DNA of 64,000 nucleotides from an uncultured Caulobacterales bacterium (GCA_903884425.1 CAISEP010000023.1:1-64000), one strand, 5' to 3'; shown: positions 46,720 to 55,760, numbered from the stretch's first letter. Program-made: numbers and translations. Notes: generated by a model from the sequence alone, not told the origin.

Positions 46720-49700
46720 GGCTCAGACCCTCGTCCTTTCAATCGCAACCGGGTCAGACGCTTACTCAGGTTGGAGGGGTCGCAGTTCAAAACTTTTGCT
46801 GCCGGCCGAAGGCCTCCAGCGCACCTGATTGCGTCTTCAAGCGCGAGCCTCTGCTGGGATTTGAGGTACGTTTGACTGCGGGAGCGGTCATCGAGCGCCA
46901 CGAGGCTGCGTCTGATCTCTGACGGTCGCTTCGTTACCCGGCCGACCCACCCCCGTTCGATGTTCGCCAGCGTTGCACGGCTGATCCCTGTTTCCCGGAA
47001 AACGGCCGACTTTCCATGCGTTCGGATTGCCCTCCGCAGAGAGCCATAGACGGCGGAGTATTCCTCGGCATCGGGACCATAGGTTACCTGAAGTTCGGTA
47101 GCCCCAAGCCCCAGGACATATTCCTCCTCCCATCGGTCGGCCTCTTTTCCAATCAGTACGGCCCCTTGTGCGCGGACATGACAGCGTTCGGTCGGTCCGG
47201 TGTCGTAGGCGCGCCCGTTCAGAAACTTCGCCTCCGGTCGGAAGGGGTAGGCCTTGAGCGCTTCCTCATATGTCTCGAGGCTGTCAAGATCGATCGGGAG
47301 ACCGGTGACCCGGTCAAACGCCTTGGCAATCGCGGTCGACAGGTCCTTTTCGAACGGGGCTACCGGATAAATTTTGCCAGGGCGGCCTGGTCCTCGCGCA
47401 AGCGTATCAGGCCCGTCATCCGGGTGCTGTACTCGCCTGCTCGCATGCAGGATGTACAGGAACCCGAACGGCTTCAGCTGTTCAGCATAAGGCTTGCCCA
47501 TATTCCATTTGGCAAACCACCCGAGGAGCTCCGGGCTGCTGGCGGTGTAGCGACTGACTGTCGGGGCCTTCATGGCCGGGTGATAGTCAAACCGGACCTG
47601 ATTGGGATGTCCGGCCAAAACCGCACTCAGGATGGCAAACCAGACATCGTAGTGCCATCGCAACAGCTTTTCCCGGCCGCCGATGACGCCCGTGAGCGGC
47701 GCCGGAAAGTGTGGCGGTGCATCCTCGTCCGGGTAGGGCGAGAGCAAATGGCCCAACCCATGCGCAGAAGCCTTCCGGATCACTGGAACGCCGGCCTCGT
47801 CGATGTTGAAGAGCGCATAACGCTTCGATGAGATGGCGTAGCAGTAGAGTGGAACGAGCCGCGTGGGGGCGCCGGGCGCATAGTTGATCTTCTCGATTTT
47901 GAGGATTGAGTCCTCGAAGCCGTAAGGGTTCAAAGGTTTGAACCACTCCACGACGGAAAGGGCGCGGGCCTCAAACGTCGCGTCGTCCATGTCAGAGGGT
48001 TTGGCGAGGGCCAGGCTGTCCGTGTCGCAAAACGCCCAGTCGAGACCGGCGTCGAGAGCCTTGCGCTCCGCCAAGGCCAACATGAGCCGCGCGGCGCCGG
48101 TGATCAGGGTGGCGATCAGCGGGTTGAACCACGGCCCCGGCGTTTCGACCTTCTTTGTCGTCCGTTCAAATGAGCGGCCGTCAGCACACCAGACACGAAC
48201 CCTCTGTCCGCGTCTGGCGGCGTTGACGTTCATTTGGACAAAAATGCCGTAGCTGGTCGCATTGGCGAGGATCTTCAGGGCGTTCCGGAGTTCCTCAATA
48301 ACGGCTTGCTCCTCGGGTGATTTACCGGCCTTGCTCGCGTCTTCCAGTTGGCGGGTACGGATCAGCTCCCGGAAGAAGTCCTGATTGTAGGGGTCTATGG
48401 TGTGGCGACCCACCAGCCGGATTGGCTTCAGCCCAGCCTGTGGCGGACCCGGGCTGAACAGAATGGCTTCCTCGACTGGCGGGGTCTTCCCGGTGAGAAA
48501 TTTGGCGACGAGACAGTCTGCTAATGTGAACCACTGGCTTGCATTCCCATGGAGAAAGTTCAGCCCAATCGTTGCGTGAACCTGTCCCGGGTATTCCCCC
48601 CGGATAGGGACAAGTTCTCCGCCAGGAGTGAGCCTTACCAGCGCTGTGAGGTGACGCCAGATGTCGCGATCGCGGAATGTCTCCGGCGTAGCAGCTTCGA
48701 GGAAAGCGCGTATCTCGTCGGTTGCCACGACGGCTGTGAAGCCCTCTCCGATGATGAATTTCCAGAGGTTCTGAAGAACACAAACCGTCGGGTACATGGA
48801 CGTGAAGTCAGTCTGGATGACTCGCACCACCTCGCGGCGGCGGTGAACTTCTGTCCTGCCGCCGTAGTAGCTGGATATGACCCGGCTCGTCATTCCGCCG
48901 TCAGGACCGCCCGGCTGGACCTCCCGCCACGGCCTGATGTTCATGGTCGATAGCGCCGACTTGCCGATACTCGCCTCGCTGATCAGGTCGTAGATCGGCA
49001 TGTCGAGCTGATAGACCGCGTATCGGTCACACAGGATCCGGTAGCATTCCCAGGTCGCTTTCACGTCGTCGCGGGCATAGTCGATATAGGCGTCGTCCAG
49101 CTCGTAACCATGGCTGTCGCTTTGGCGCTTCTGTGTTGCCGTCCCAAGCGCGCGTGTAAGCGATTCCAGACTGTGTGAGCGGGAGAGCAGAGCCGCCGCG
49201 ATCGTCTTGACGTCGCAAAAGTGGCCGCGGTGAACCGGTGTGTTTTCTCCGCGCCGCCGATGCGATCGCGACGTGGACTTACCCCCAGGGGCCGACCACT
49301 CGCAGAGATAGGCGCGCGGGTTCAGCGACTTAATCTGCAGCCGCGGCATCCGCGTGCTCGGACTGAATGCGAGGCTGAACCCGTCCTGCATCTTCGGCCG
49401 CCAGGTCGTGGCGCGCGCGTTACTGCCCGCAAGCGCGGCGCGCGCGAAATCGAAGGCGCCATTGAACGTTACGATCGTTGCGCCGAGCTCATAGGCCCGC
49501 TTGAGCATCACCTCGATCTGAAAGTCCGCGAGATCCATCGGCGGTAGGAGGCCGCGCGTGGCGCAGTACCGTTCGGCGCACGCGATTTCAGCAGGCGCCA
49601 ACGCGTCCCGGTCGATGACGAGGCGCTCCTCATCAAGCTTATTGCCCCTGAACAGCCGGTAGAATGCCAACCTGAGCCGCTGAGTTGGGTCGGTTGTGGT

Positions 49701-49895
49701 TTCGCAGTCCCAGACAAGGGTCCAGATGGACGGGCCGACGCGTTTCGCGCGCGGCTTCTTCTTTCGACGATCAGCGCCAGGCGCGCCCTTATTGCCGTCT
49801 CCATAGTTTTGGTCATCGATCGCCTCCGCGTAAGCGCGGATTGAGATCGGTAAAAGGAACGGCGATTGCGCCGTTCCTTCTCCCTGATGGCTCAT
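46716..49895 (-). CDS. Family B DNA polymerase with exonuclease and C-terminal HTH
   Basis: A 1059-residue polymerase, the probable replicator of the element. The 3'-5' exonuclease has Exo I WDCETTTD (about residue 63), Exo II FNGAFDFA (about 145) and Exo III YARDDV (about 273). The polymerase domain has motif A TDFTSMYPTV (about 362), motif B KILANATSYG (about 541) with one residue more than the usual KxxxNSxYG, motif C CDTDS (about 623) and the KRY-type motif SKRYALFN (about 690). The last 110 residues carry two helix-turn-helix-like segments (KSAVFRETGISRATLANIE and RPAAKVLNCDPSNLSKRLTRL). It overlaps both neighbouring genes by four bases. I cannot decide whether it is protein-primed, primer-independent or conventional. 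Confidence 0.88.
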   Translation of the reverse strand: MSHQGEGTAQSPFLLPISIRAYAEAIDDQNYGDGNKGAPGADRRKKKPRAKRVGPSIWTLVWDCETTTDPTQRLRLAFYRLFRGNKLDEERLVIDRDALAPAEIACAERYCATRGLLPPMDLADFQIEVMLKRAYELGATIVTFNGAFDFARAALAGSNARATTWRPKMQDGFSLAFSPSTRMPRLQIKSLNPRAYLCEWSAPGGKSTSRSHRRRGENTPVHRGHFCDVKTIAAALLSRSHSLESLTRALGTATQKRQSDSHGYELDDAYIDYARDDVKATWECYRILCDRYAVYQLDMPIYDLISEASIGKSALSTMNIRPWREVQPGGPDGGMTSRVISSYYGGRTEVHRRREVVRVIQTDFTSMYPTVCVLQNLWKFIIGEGFTAVVATDEIRAFLEAATPETFRDRDIWRHLTALVRLTPGGELVPIRGEYPGQVHATIGLNFLHGNASQWFTLADCLVAKFLTGKTPPVEEAILFSPGPPQAGLKPIRLVGRHTIDPYNQDFFRELIRTRQLEDASKAGKSPEEQAVIEELRNALKILANATSYGIFVQMNVNAARRGQRVRVWCADGRSFERTTKKVETPGPWFNPLIATLITGAARLMLALAERKALDAGLDWAFCDTDSLALAKPSDMDDATFEARALSVVEWFKPLNPYGFEDSILKIEKINYAPGAPTRLVPLYCYAISSKRYALFNIDEAGVPVIRKASAHGLGHLLSPYPDEDAPPHFPAPLTGVIGGREKLLRWHYDVWFAILSAVLAGHPNQVRFDYHPAMKAPTVSRYTASSPELLGWFAKWNMGKPYAEQLKPFGFLYILHASRRVQHPDDGPDTLARGPGRPGKIYPVAPFEKDLSTAIAKAFDRVTGLPIDLDSLETYEEALKAYPFRPEAKFLNGRAYDTGPTERCHVRAQGAVLIGKEADRWEEEYVLGLGATELQVTYGPDAEEYSAVYGSLRRAIRTHGKSAVFRETGISRATLANIERGWVGRVTKRPSEIRRSLVALDDRSRSQTYLKSQQRLALEDAIRCAGGLRPAAKVLNCDPSNLSKRLTRLRLKGRGSEP

Positions 49896-50458
49896 TTGTC
49901 CGAGCCCCCTGCAGATCCGCTGTGCAAGGTCGGGTGAGCTCTGGCTAGCCAGGCTTCCAGCTGATCCATTCCAACGGCGCGCGCGCGGCGCCGGGTCCGG
50001 ATGTCCGTTGGCGAGCCCCCGACTTCGGCGCCGGCTTCACCGTCGCCGCTGGAAGGGTCGTTACCCCCATTACCATTGGCGATGGGTGGAGGGTCGATAT
50101 CGCCGATCAAACACTGAATGGTCTCGAAGTTGGCCTGGATCTGCATCTCCGCGACCTCGTTTTGACCGTAGAGGCGATTGATCAGTGCGACGCGGTTGGC
50201 CGGCAGGTTCGGCGGGAGAGGAATACGGTCTTTCACGGTGTCTCCAATCTTGTCGTGGCAGTCGCCACAGATGAAAAGGATGTCAGGGGGAAGTAGAGCT
50301 TCGTAAGCCCGGCCGGAGATGTGATGGCGCTCGTACCGGATGCGCCAATCGCCTTTTCCGCAGATCCGGCAGTAGGGATCATTGGTTCGCAGGCTTCGGT
50401 ATCTCCGAAATCTGCGAGCCTCTCTTCTAAGTTCTCGGTCATGCATTTTAATTCTCAC
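49892..50458 (-). CDS. HNH-type zinc protein in the PolB operon
   Basis: A 188-residue protein with a cysteine-framed HNH motif: CRICGKGDWRIRYERHHISGRAYEALLPP, then ILFICGDCHDKIGD. The first CxxC and second CxxC would bind zinc and ERHHISG holds the catalytic histidines. HNH nucleases are recurrent casposon genes. The GTG start at 50458 overlaps the upstream stop (GTGA); ATG 50446 is an alternative. A Ser/Arg-rich C-terminal part has no recognised domain. Whether it nicks DNA for replication or acts as a regulator is unknown. Confidence 0.8.
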   Translation of the reverse strand: MRIKMHDRELRREARRFRRYRSLRTNDPYCRICGKGDWRIRYERHHISGRAYEALLPPDILFICGDCHDKIGDTVKDRIPLPPNLPANRVALINRLYGQNEVAEMQIQANFETIQCLIGDIDPPPIANGNGGNDPSSGDGEAGAEVGGSPTDIRTRRRARAVGMDQLEAWLARAHPTLHSGSAGGSDK

Positions 50459-51048
50459 TGTTCGATCCTGTAGAACCGCTCAAAACTGTAGTCCTGAGCG
50501 AGAACTGCGGCGTAGAGGTGGTTGAGGTCGGTCGAGAACGGATGAAACTTCCCCGTCACGTCGCGGACTCCTCGTCCTTCCCAACGCCTGACGAACTCTT
50601 CGAAGCGGCTTTGATCGTCGAGAGCCAAACCGGCTTCATGAAAGTGAAGCCCCGCTTCGTGCGCCGGCTCGAAGCCACGAACCCTGATCGTCACCGGATG
50701 GTATTGGCCGGCTTCGACGATCGTGATTTCGCGGATGCGCTGATCCTGGAAGCGCCAGGTCTGGCCTTCCCGGTAAGCGCCTGCGACGGACTGGATGTAT
50801 CGGGTAAACCGCTCCCGGCTTACGCCGGCTTCCTTGGCTACTGCCGATGCCGATCCACCAAATCTGCGGAGGCGTCTCAGCGCTTCTTCGAGGCGTCCGT
50901 CATAGGCGGGCTTCGGCGGGCCGCGGGCCGATGCGTAGCCCTCGCCGGAACGCGGGTGGCCTCGGGCCTGTGAGCGAGATAGCCCGCGGGTGGTCGCTCG
51001 CTCTATTCGTCGAGCATATTCCGCTTTGAAATCTCGGGGCTTACGCAT
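50455..51048 (-). CDS. HTH-containing protein, first of the PolB operon
   Basis: A 197-residue protein. A basic N-terminus (YARRIERATTRGLSRSQARGH) precedes a helix-turn-helix (GSASAVAKEAGVSRERFTRYIQ). The C-terminal region includes YHPVTIRVRGFEPAHEAG and FEEFVRRWEGRGVRDVTGKFHPF, for which I know no function. Its TGA overlaps the HNH gene start, and it probably leads a four-gene operon. It may bind the element or its own promoter; that is inference. Confidence 0.7.
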   Translation of the reverse strand: MRKPRDFKAEYARRIERATTRGLSRSQARGHPRSGEGYASARGPPKPAYDGRLEEALRRLRRFGGSASAVAKEAGVSRERFTRYIQSVAGAYREGQTWRFQDQRIREITIVEAGQYHPVTIRVRGFEPAHEAGLHFHEAGLALDDQSRFEEFVRRWEGRGVRDVTGKFHPFSTDLNHLYAAVLAQDYSFERFYRIEQ

Positions 51049-51115
51049 TTTTGATGCCGCTGACTAAGATTGACCCCTAAGATCAAAGCGGCATCGTTTG
51101 AGAAATTAAAGGAGC

Positions 51116-51829
51116 TCAATTGGAAGCCCATCGCCGTGGAAATCGTATGTTTTGACTTTCCAGTTCTTTCCAGGCTCTATTTTTGTAATTGGCCCAGGTT
51201 CTTCTGTCTACTGGCGGGACATTATGAGTGGCGCTCAGCTTCTTTTTACTAATCAAAACGTTGAGCTCGGCAATGATATCAGAATGAAATGTACCGTCCC
51301 ATTCTGGATTATCTTTGACGTAATCAACTAAGACGGTCACGCCAGCGTCAACGAAGCCCGTACTGCCACCGCGACCTTTTGGTCTGTCGCGCATACGATC
51401 TTCAGGCGCTCCCGGCGGATTGCTTGTCGGTTGGGCCACCCCTTCGGACGAAACGTTCAACGAATGCTGTCCAAAATAGGCTACTATGTCGGTGAGCGTT
51501 TGGTTCGGGGCGTTGAGAGTACCTTTGTGCAGGTCAATGTATGGCCTATGGCAGAGGGCGGGTCGAACCCTCTCTAAGGTTTCGACCCCGTCACTTCCCT
51601 TTGATTTGCCGACAGCAACAACAGAGCCGTTTTGTAATCTTTTAAGGACCTCAAATTCAAGATTTTCTATTTCTTCAAAGTCTCCATTTTCTGGTCGATA
51701 TATCAAATTGGTCCAATATTCTCTTTCTTCGGCCGGCGTAATTTCGAGAATCGCGAGAGAAAGAGGAACTCCATCGCGAAAAATCCGCTCCAATTCATAC
51801 CGCAAGGCTGTTTTCCGGCTCATCGGCAT
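51116..51829 (-). CDS. Hypothetical protein divergent from cas1
   Basis: A 237-residue protein with no recognised family. It opens with a basic helix (SRKTALRYELERIFRDG), then SLAILEITPAEEREYWTNLIYRP, and ends in the basic YKNRAWKELESQNIRFPRRW. The mid-region is Gly/Pro/Arg-rich (RMRDRPKGRGGS). It starts about 90 bases from cas1 on the other strand, so both may share a promoter region. It is 67 bases upstream of the PolB operon on the same strand and could belong to it. A role in transposition is possible but not shown. Confidence 0.6.
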   Translation of the reverse strand: MPMSRKTALRYELERIFRDGVPLSLAILEITPAEEREYWTNLIYRPENGDFEEIENLEFEVLKRLQNGSVVAVGKSKGSDGVETLERVRPALCHRPYIDLHKGTLNAPNQTLTDIVAYFGQHSLNVSSEGVAQPTSNPPGAPEDRMRDRPKGRGGSTGFVDAGVTVLVDYVKDNPEWDGTFHSDIIAELNVLISKKKLSATHNVPPVDRRTWANYKNRAWKELESQNIRFPRRWASN

Positions 51830-51922
51830 TGTCCGAATTTCACGCGCTGAACGGGGACGATTTTTCGGGTCAAGTCGCCGATTTTGTGGGATATTTCTGT
51901 AAATATTCTGAGCGGTATTGCA

Positions 51923-53008
51923 ATGACAGTATCAGCCTCGATCGCTGCGCCGAACCATCTCGATTGGGCGGAACGAAACGACTACTGGCAATCTACCGCT
52001 ACATCAAAAAGTCAGCGGTCTCGATCGGCCCGAGAAACCAAACCCCTCATTCTAACCGGGCATGGTGTTTCGATCGCGCTAGATCGCGGAACTCTGTTGA
52101 TCCGAAATGGCCTCACTCATTTTCCGCAGGAGCGCGAGATTTTCCGCCTCTTCAAGGGTGATCTCGAATTGCCGTCACGCATAATCATGCTGGATGGATC
52201 CGGGCGACTTACCTTCGATGTCATCAGCTGGCTCTCGGACCAGGCGGTGCCGCTTGTCCAGATTGACTATACCGGTCGCGTCATTAGCGTCATCGGCGGT
52301 TCTGGCTTTGCGTCGGACCCGGAAAAGGTTCGCTGGCAAATTGAGACCCGAAATGATCCCGAGCGCCGGCTTGCGTTCTGCTGCAATCTGATCGCGGAAA
52401 AGCTCAAATCTAGCGTCCGCACGCTGAACGATGTCGTGCCTGACAGCTCCGCTAGAGCTATTGCGATTGCTCGGGCTGAGGGCTGCATCAATCTGCTCCG
52501 AAACGGACGATTAAAGTCGGTCGAAGACGTTCGAATGGTAGAGGCTCAAGCGGCGGCGTCGTATTTTCGGGCGTGGAAGTCGATATCGCTAAAATGGCGA
52601 TCGCTATGGAAACACCCAATTCCGGATAATTGGCTAACGATCGGATCCAGGGGCACCTTGAGTCGGGCGAAGCTTGCGACAAACAGAAACGCGCGCCACC
52701 CCGTAAACGCGATGCTGAACTACGCCTATGGTGTTCTGTACAGTAAGGGGCACATTGACGCCTTGGTCCGTGGCTTCGATCCGAGACGAGGAATTATGCA
52801 TCACGACAGAGATGACGGCGATGCATTGGCAATGGTTTTTGATTTGGTAGAGCCAAGCAGGCCAACGGTAGACGCCGCCGTCCTAAAATTCATCCAAATA
52901 GAACCGCTAAGGCCCGCCGACTTTGTCGTTAATTCATCGGGTGTCTGTCGCCTTGTGCCCGGCCTAGCTCGGGCGATCGCTGCTGTCGCTACGAACGCGT
53001 GCGATTAG
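51923..53008 (+). CDS. cas1: Solo Cas1 integrase (casposase)
   Basis: A 361-residue Cas1 family endonuclease/integrase from ATG 51923; the track uses 51884. The beta-sandwich opens PLILTGHGVSIALDRGTLLIRNG, with DGSGRLTFDVISWLSDQAVPLVQID. The helical domain holds the catalytic set: Glu in RMVEAQAAASYFRAW (about residue 207), His in GFDPRRGIMHH (about 293) and Asp in FDLVEPSRP (about 307), and the conserved HPVNAMLNYAYGVLYS. There is no cas2, other cas gene or CRISPR array in the window. In casposons a solo Cas1 inserts the element and duplicates 14-15 bp of target, matching the flanks here. Nothing looks truncated or mutated. Confidence 0.93.
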   Translation: MTVSASIAAPNHLDWAERNDYWQSTATSKSQRSRSARETKPLILTGHGVSIALDRGTLLIRNGLTHFPQEREIFRLFKGDLELPSRIIMLDGSGRLTFDVISWLSDQAVPLVQIDYTGRVISVIGGSGFASDPEKVRWQIETRNDPERRLAFCCNLIAEKLKSSVRTLNDVVPDSSARAIAIARAEGCINLLRNGRLKSVEDVRMVEAQAAASYFRAWKSISLKWRSLWKHPIPDNWLTIGSRGTLSRAKLATNRNARHPVNAMLNYAYGVLYSKGHIDALVRGFDPRRGIMHHDRDDGDALAMVFDLVEPSRPTVDAAVLKFIQIEPLRPADFVVNSSGVCRLVPGLARAIAAVATNACD

Positions 53009-53153
53009 AGCGGGTTAGGGAATCGAAAGCCAACTCGGGGTGGTCATAATGATGAGTCTCGGTAACTTGGCTACGGGCAATTATTTTCGGAGTTGGCGCG
53101 CCGCAGCGCGCACCGTATTAGTCTGACAAAGACCTCAACTTACGAGCTGCGCG

Positions 53154-55619
53154 ATGGCAGAAATCCGGAAATTTGTCAGAGTATTTCTGGCCTCCCCTAG
53201 TGATTTAGTTGAGGAAAGACGAGCCGCAAAGATCGTTGTCGACGAAGTAAACGACACACTAGCTGATTATACTGGTTATAGCGTTGAGCTCGTTGGCTGG
53301 GAGCTAACTGTTTCACAGTTCGGTCGACCGCAAGAGTTAATAAATAGAGACCTCGATCGCTGTGAATTATTTGTTGGTATGATGTGGAAGCGATGGGGGA
53401 CGAAACCTGACCTTGATGGGCCATACACATCAGGGTTTGAGGAGGAATTCCGCCGCTCCATAGACCGTCGGGCGAAGACCGGTGTCCCTGAGATCAGCAT
53501 GTTCTTTAAAGCGATCGACGTCGAAGCTGTGCGTGACCCAGGAGAAGAGCTTAAGCGTGTGTTAAAATTTCGGAAGGACCTCACAGATTCGAGAATATTA
53601 TTATACAGTGAATTTACCAATCTAGATGAATTTCGAAGCCTTCTGCGCAAATCCATTTCATCATATATAATAAATCTTAAACGGCGTGAAGACGGTGCGG
53701 CTCTCGAAGACACGAGATCAGTTTCAAGCATAGAAGAAGTCGACCGCGGTGACCGCGCGAGCGAAGACGAAAATGCTCAAATGGCCGCGAATTCGGCGGA
53801 ATTTGTTCGGAACTTTCTGGCTCGAGCGACACGATCGGGCGGCTTGGATACGCTCGACGCGGCGGACATCTCTCGATTTCGCCTGATAGCGTGCACCTTC
53901 CGTGGCAGCGGAAATGATGACCAAGTTATCGGTACTCACGATGCAAATATAATATACCGCGCACGTCCATTTCCCGAATTTAGCAAAAATGAACTTTGGG
54001 GTTTGCTCATATCCGGAATTGAACACTACAATTCGGAAAATACGCCCATCTGGAGGTGGTATGCATCGGTGGCGGACAGAATATGGATGCCGCTAACACT
54101 CCAGTCATTGGCAGGGTCGCATACAGCGCGGCGTATCGGTGCAATTCAAGCGATGATCGATATCGGGGAATTGTTGCCGAGAGAAGATCCAATGCGACGA
54201 GAGATTATCGAAGCCTGGTTAGACGATGAGGCACCCTCGCAAGTCAAAAAGCAAGCACTCAGCTATCTGGCCGAATTTGGTGATATCAGTGACGTAAGAC
54301 ATGTTGAAAATGAACTATCAAAAAATAATGTCGAAACAAATTCGACGGCTGCGGTCGCAGCAATTAGAATTTATCTAAGGCAAAGTCGACCGGTAGCGTT
54401 TGAAAACATTATCAGGCTCTCACCGGAGCGAATTCAGCGAGATGTAGTTAGAGAGTTATTTTCTGAGTTGAGTGGCATATCTAACGAAACGCTGATCTTA
54501 GCCATTTCCTGTCGGGATCCTGGACTTCGCATAGCGGCAGTTAATGCTCTCATCGAAAGAGACGCGCTGTCATCTGACATCGCGAGAGAGCTGCTAGATG
54601 ACGATAGCTACGATATTCGGCTCGCGGCGATGAAACTACTCGTACGGACTGGAGAATCCTTTTCGGCCGCGGAGCGCAATTCTCTGCTGGTGCAGAGTGC
54701 AAGGCAAAGCGCTCTAGGTGGATTAGCAGGCCTCGCCGCGGATCTGGGTCCGAATCGCGAGAAGCTGGAAGCATTTAATCGTTGGGAATTGTCACGTTTA
54801 ACCGATCAAGAGCTTGAGGCAAAAGAGGGTATTCTAGATCGAGATCCACATTTTGAGCTTTTGGACCGAAGGTTTCAACAACGAGGCGACGAGCTGCGTG
54901 AGGCTGTTGCCGACCGGTACGGCGCTAAATTCAACCGTGAAATTAATGCTCTCCGGGCGAGGCACGGGGCTGAAGTTGAACTCGTCGGAAAGATTGAAAA
55001 GCTACGCGACAGGTTATGCAAATCCCACACGCGCCAGGGATTAGATATCATCGCGAAGAAACGTCAAAAAATCGATTTGGGTCTGATGCGCCAATTAGTG
55101 CGGGAAGAGTATATACTATACTCTTCAGAAATAGTACAATTTCTCGAAAATTTTGGTGATTGGTCCGATGTGCCCAGTATTATTGAATTAGTCGAAAGAG
55201 GCTCTTCATTCGATCGTCCTTATCTATCTAACTCGTCGGATCAAACATTTAGCATCGCTGCGTCCGCAATTAGACGACTGTCGAAAGGAAAGATGCCTGA
55301 TTTGGTGAATATAACTATGCCGCCGCGCCTCCTATCTCACGTATTGGCGCAGATGACGACTGGCGAATTTAAACAAATCAGTGATGATGAGATAACTAGT
55401 ATTTTTAGAAATGACAATCAGGATGTACGAAAGGCCGCCGCCTTGAGATGTGTAGTTGTTTTCAGTCGGAGTAAAATTGTCAAAATACTGGAACAATATA
55501 CAGATTCGGATAAACGACAATATTATAATATAATTCATTGGCTGGATCTTGGCGCTTCAATTCCTAGAGACCGAGCGATCGCAGCAGCTAAACGAATATT
55601 GGCTAGAGAGTGGGCGTGA
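53154..55619 (+). CDS. DUF4062-HEAT repeat protein, probable defence cargo
   Basis: An 821-residue protein. Residues 4 to about 170 form a DUF4062 domain (RKFVRVFLASPSDLVEERRAAK, NRDLDRCELFVGMMWKRWGTKP, YTSGFEEEFRRS), a Rossmann-like fold frequent at the N-terminus of STAND ATPases and other immune-type proteins. The rest is alpha-helical, with HEAT-like repeats between about 320 and 560 and again near the C-terminus. No NTPase motif is visible. The gene is clearly AT-richer than its neighbours, suggesting separate origin. A defence role is an inference from the domain's usual company. Confidence 0.72.
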   Translation: MAEIRKFVRVFLASPSDLVEERRAAKIVVDEVNDTLADYTGYSVELVGWELTVSQFGRPQELINRDLDRCELFVGMMWKRWGTKPDLDGPYTSGFEEEFRRSIDRRAKTGVPEISMFFKAIDVEAVRDPGEELKRVLKFRKDLTDSRILLYSEFTNLDEFRSLLRKSISSYIINLKRREDGAALEDTRSVSSIEEVDRGDRASEDENAQMAANSAEFVRNFLARATRSGGLDTLDAADISRFRLIACTFRGSGNDDQVIGTHDANIIYRARPFPEFSKNELWGLLISGIEHYNSENTPIWRWYASVADRIWMPLTLQSLAGSHTARRIGAIQAMIDIGELLPREDPMRREIIEAWLDDEAPSQVKKQALSYLAEFGDISDVRHVENELSKNNVETNSTAAVAAIRIYLRQSRPVAFENIIRLSPERIQRDVVRELFSELSGISNETLILAISCRDPGLRIAAVNALIERDALSSDIARELLDDDSYDIRLAAMKLLVRTGESFSAAERNSLLVQSARQSALGGLAGLAADLGPNREKLEAFNRWELSRLTDQELEAKEGILDRDPHFELLDRRFQQRGDELREAVADRYGAKFNREINALRARHGAEVELVGKIEKLRDRLCKSHTRQGLDIIAKKRQKIDLGLMRQLVREEYILYSSEIVQFLENFGDWSDVPSIIELVERGSSFDRPYLSNSSDQTFSIAASAIRRLSKGKMPDLVNITMPPRLLSHVLAQMTTGEFKQISDDEITSIFRNDNQDVRKAAALRCVVVFSRSKIVKILEQYTDSDKRQYYNIIHWLDLGASIPRDRAIAAAKRILAREWA

Positions 55620-55730
55620 TTACCAATTGAAATATATTGACATCTACATCAATAATCAACATTTCGAATGGGTTAACTTTTCAAGCAACGCCTAATATTT
55701 TCACGGGGCAGCCGCTAACGTGGTGCGCTC

Positions 55731-55760
55731 CTGGCTAGGGCGCTCCCTTCGCTATACCCC
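55731..55760 (-). repeat. Right terminal inverted repeat
   Basis: Ends CCCTTCGCTATACCCC at 55,760, the inverse of the left end with one mismatch in 16, with CTGGCTA at the mirrored inner offset. Confidence 0.88.

Larger units (their letters stand above)
39946..55760. mobile_element. Casposon-like self-synthesising transposon carrying an Hxs operon
   Basis: A 15,815-bp element with terminal inverted repeats and 15-bp flanking direct repeats. It encodes a solo Cas1 integrase, a family B DNA polymerase, HNH and helix-turn-helix proteins, the set that defines casposons. Cargo is a His-Xaa-Ser peptide modification operon, a lipoprotein, a restriction-like HNH protein and a DUF4062/HEAT protein. 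No cas2, CRISPR array, tyrosine or serine recombinase, or IS transposase was seen inside. Base composition is lower and more uneven than the chromosome, and the backbone's intergenic repeats are absent. The intact open reading frames and perfect target duplication suggest a relatively recent insertion. Casposons were described mainly in archaea; I recall only rare bacterial examples. Confidence 0.88.

Noticed and set aside
51923-53008. Part of a CRISPR-Cas locus
   Set aside because: No cas2, effector gene or repeat-spacer array is present, and the element ends and PolB operon explain Cas1 better.
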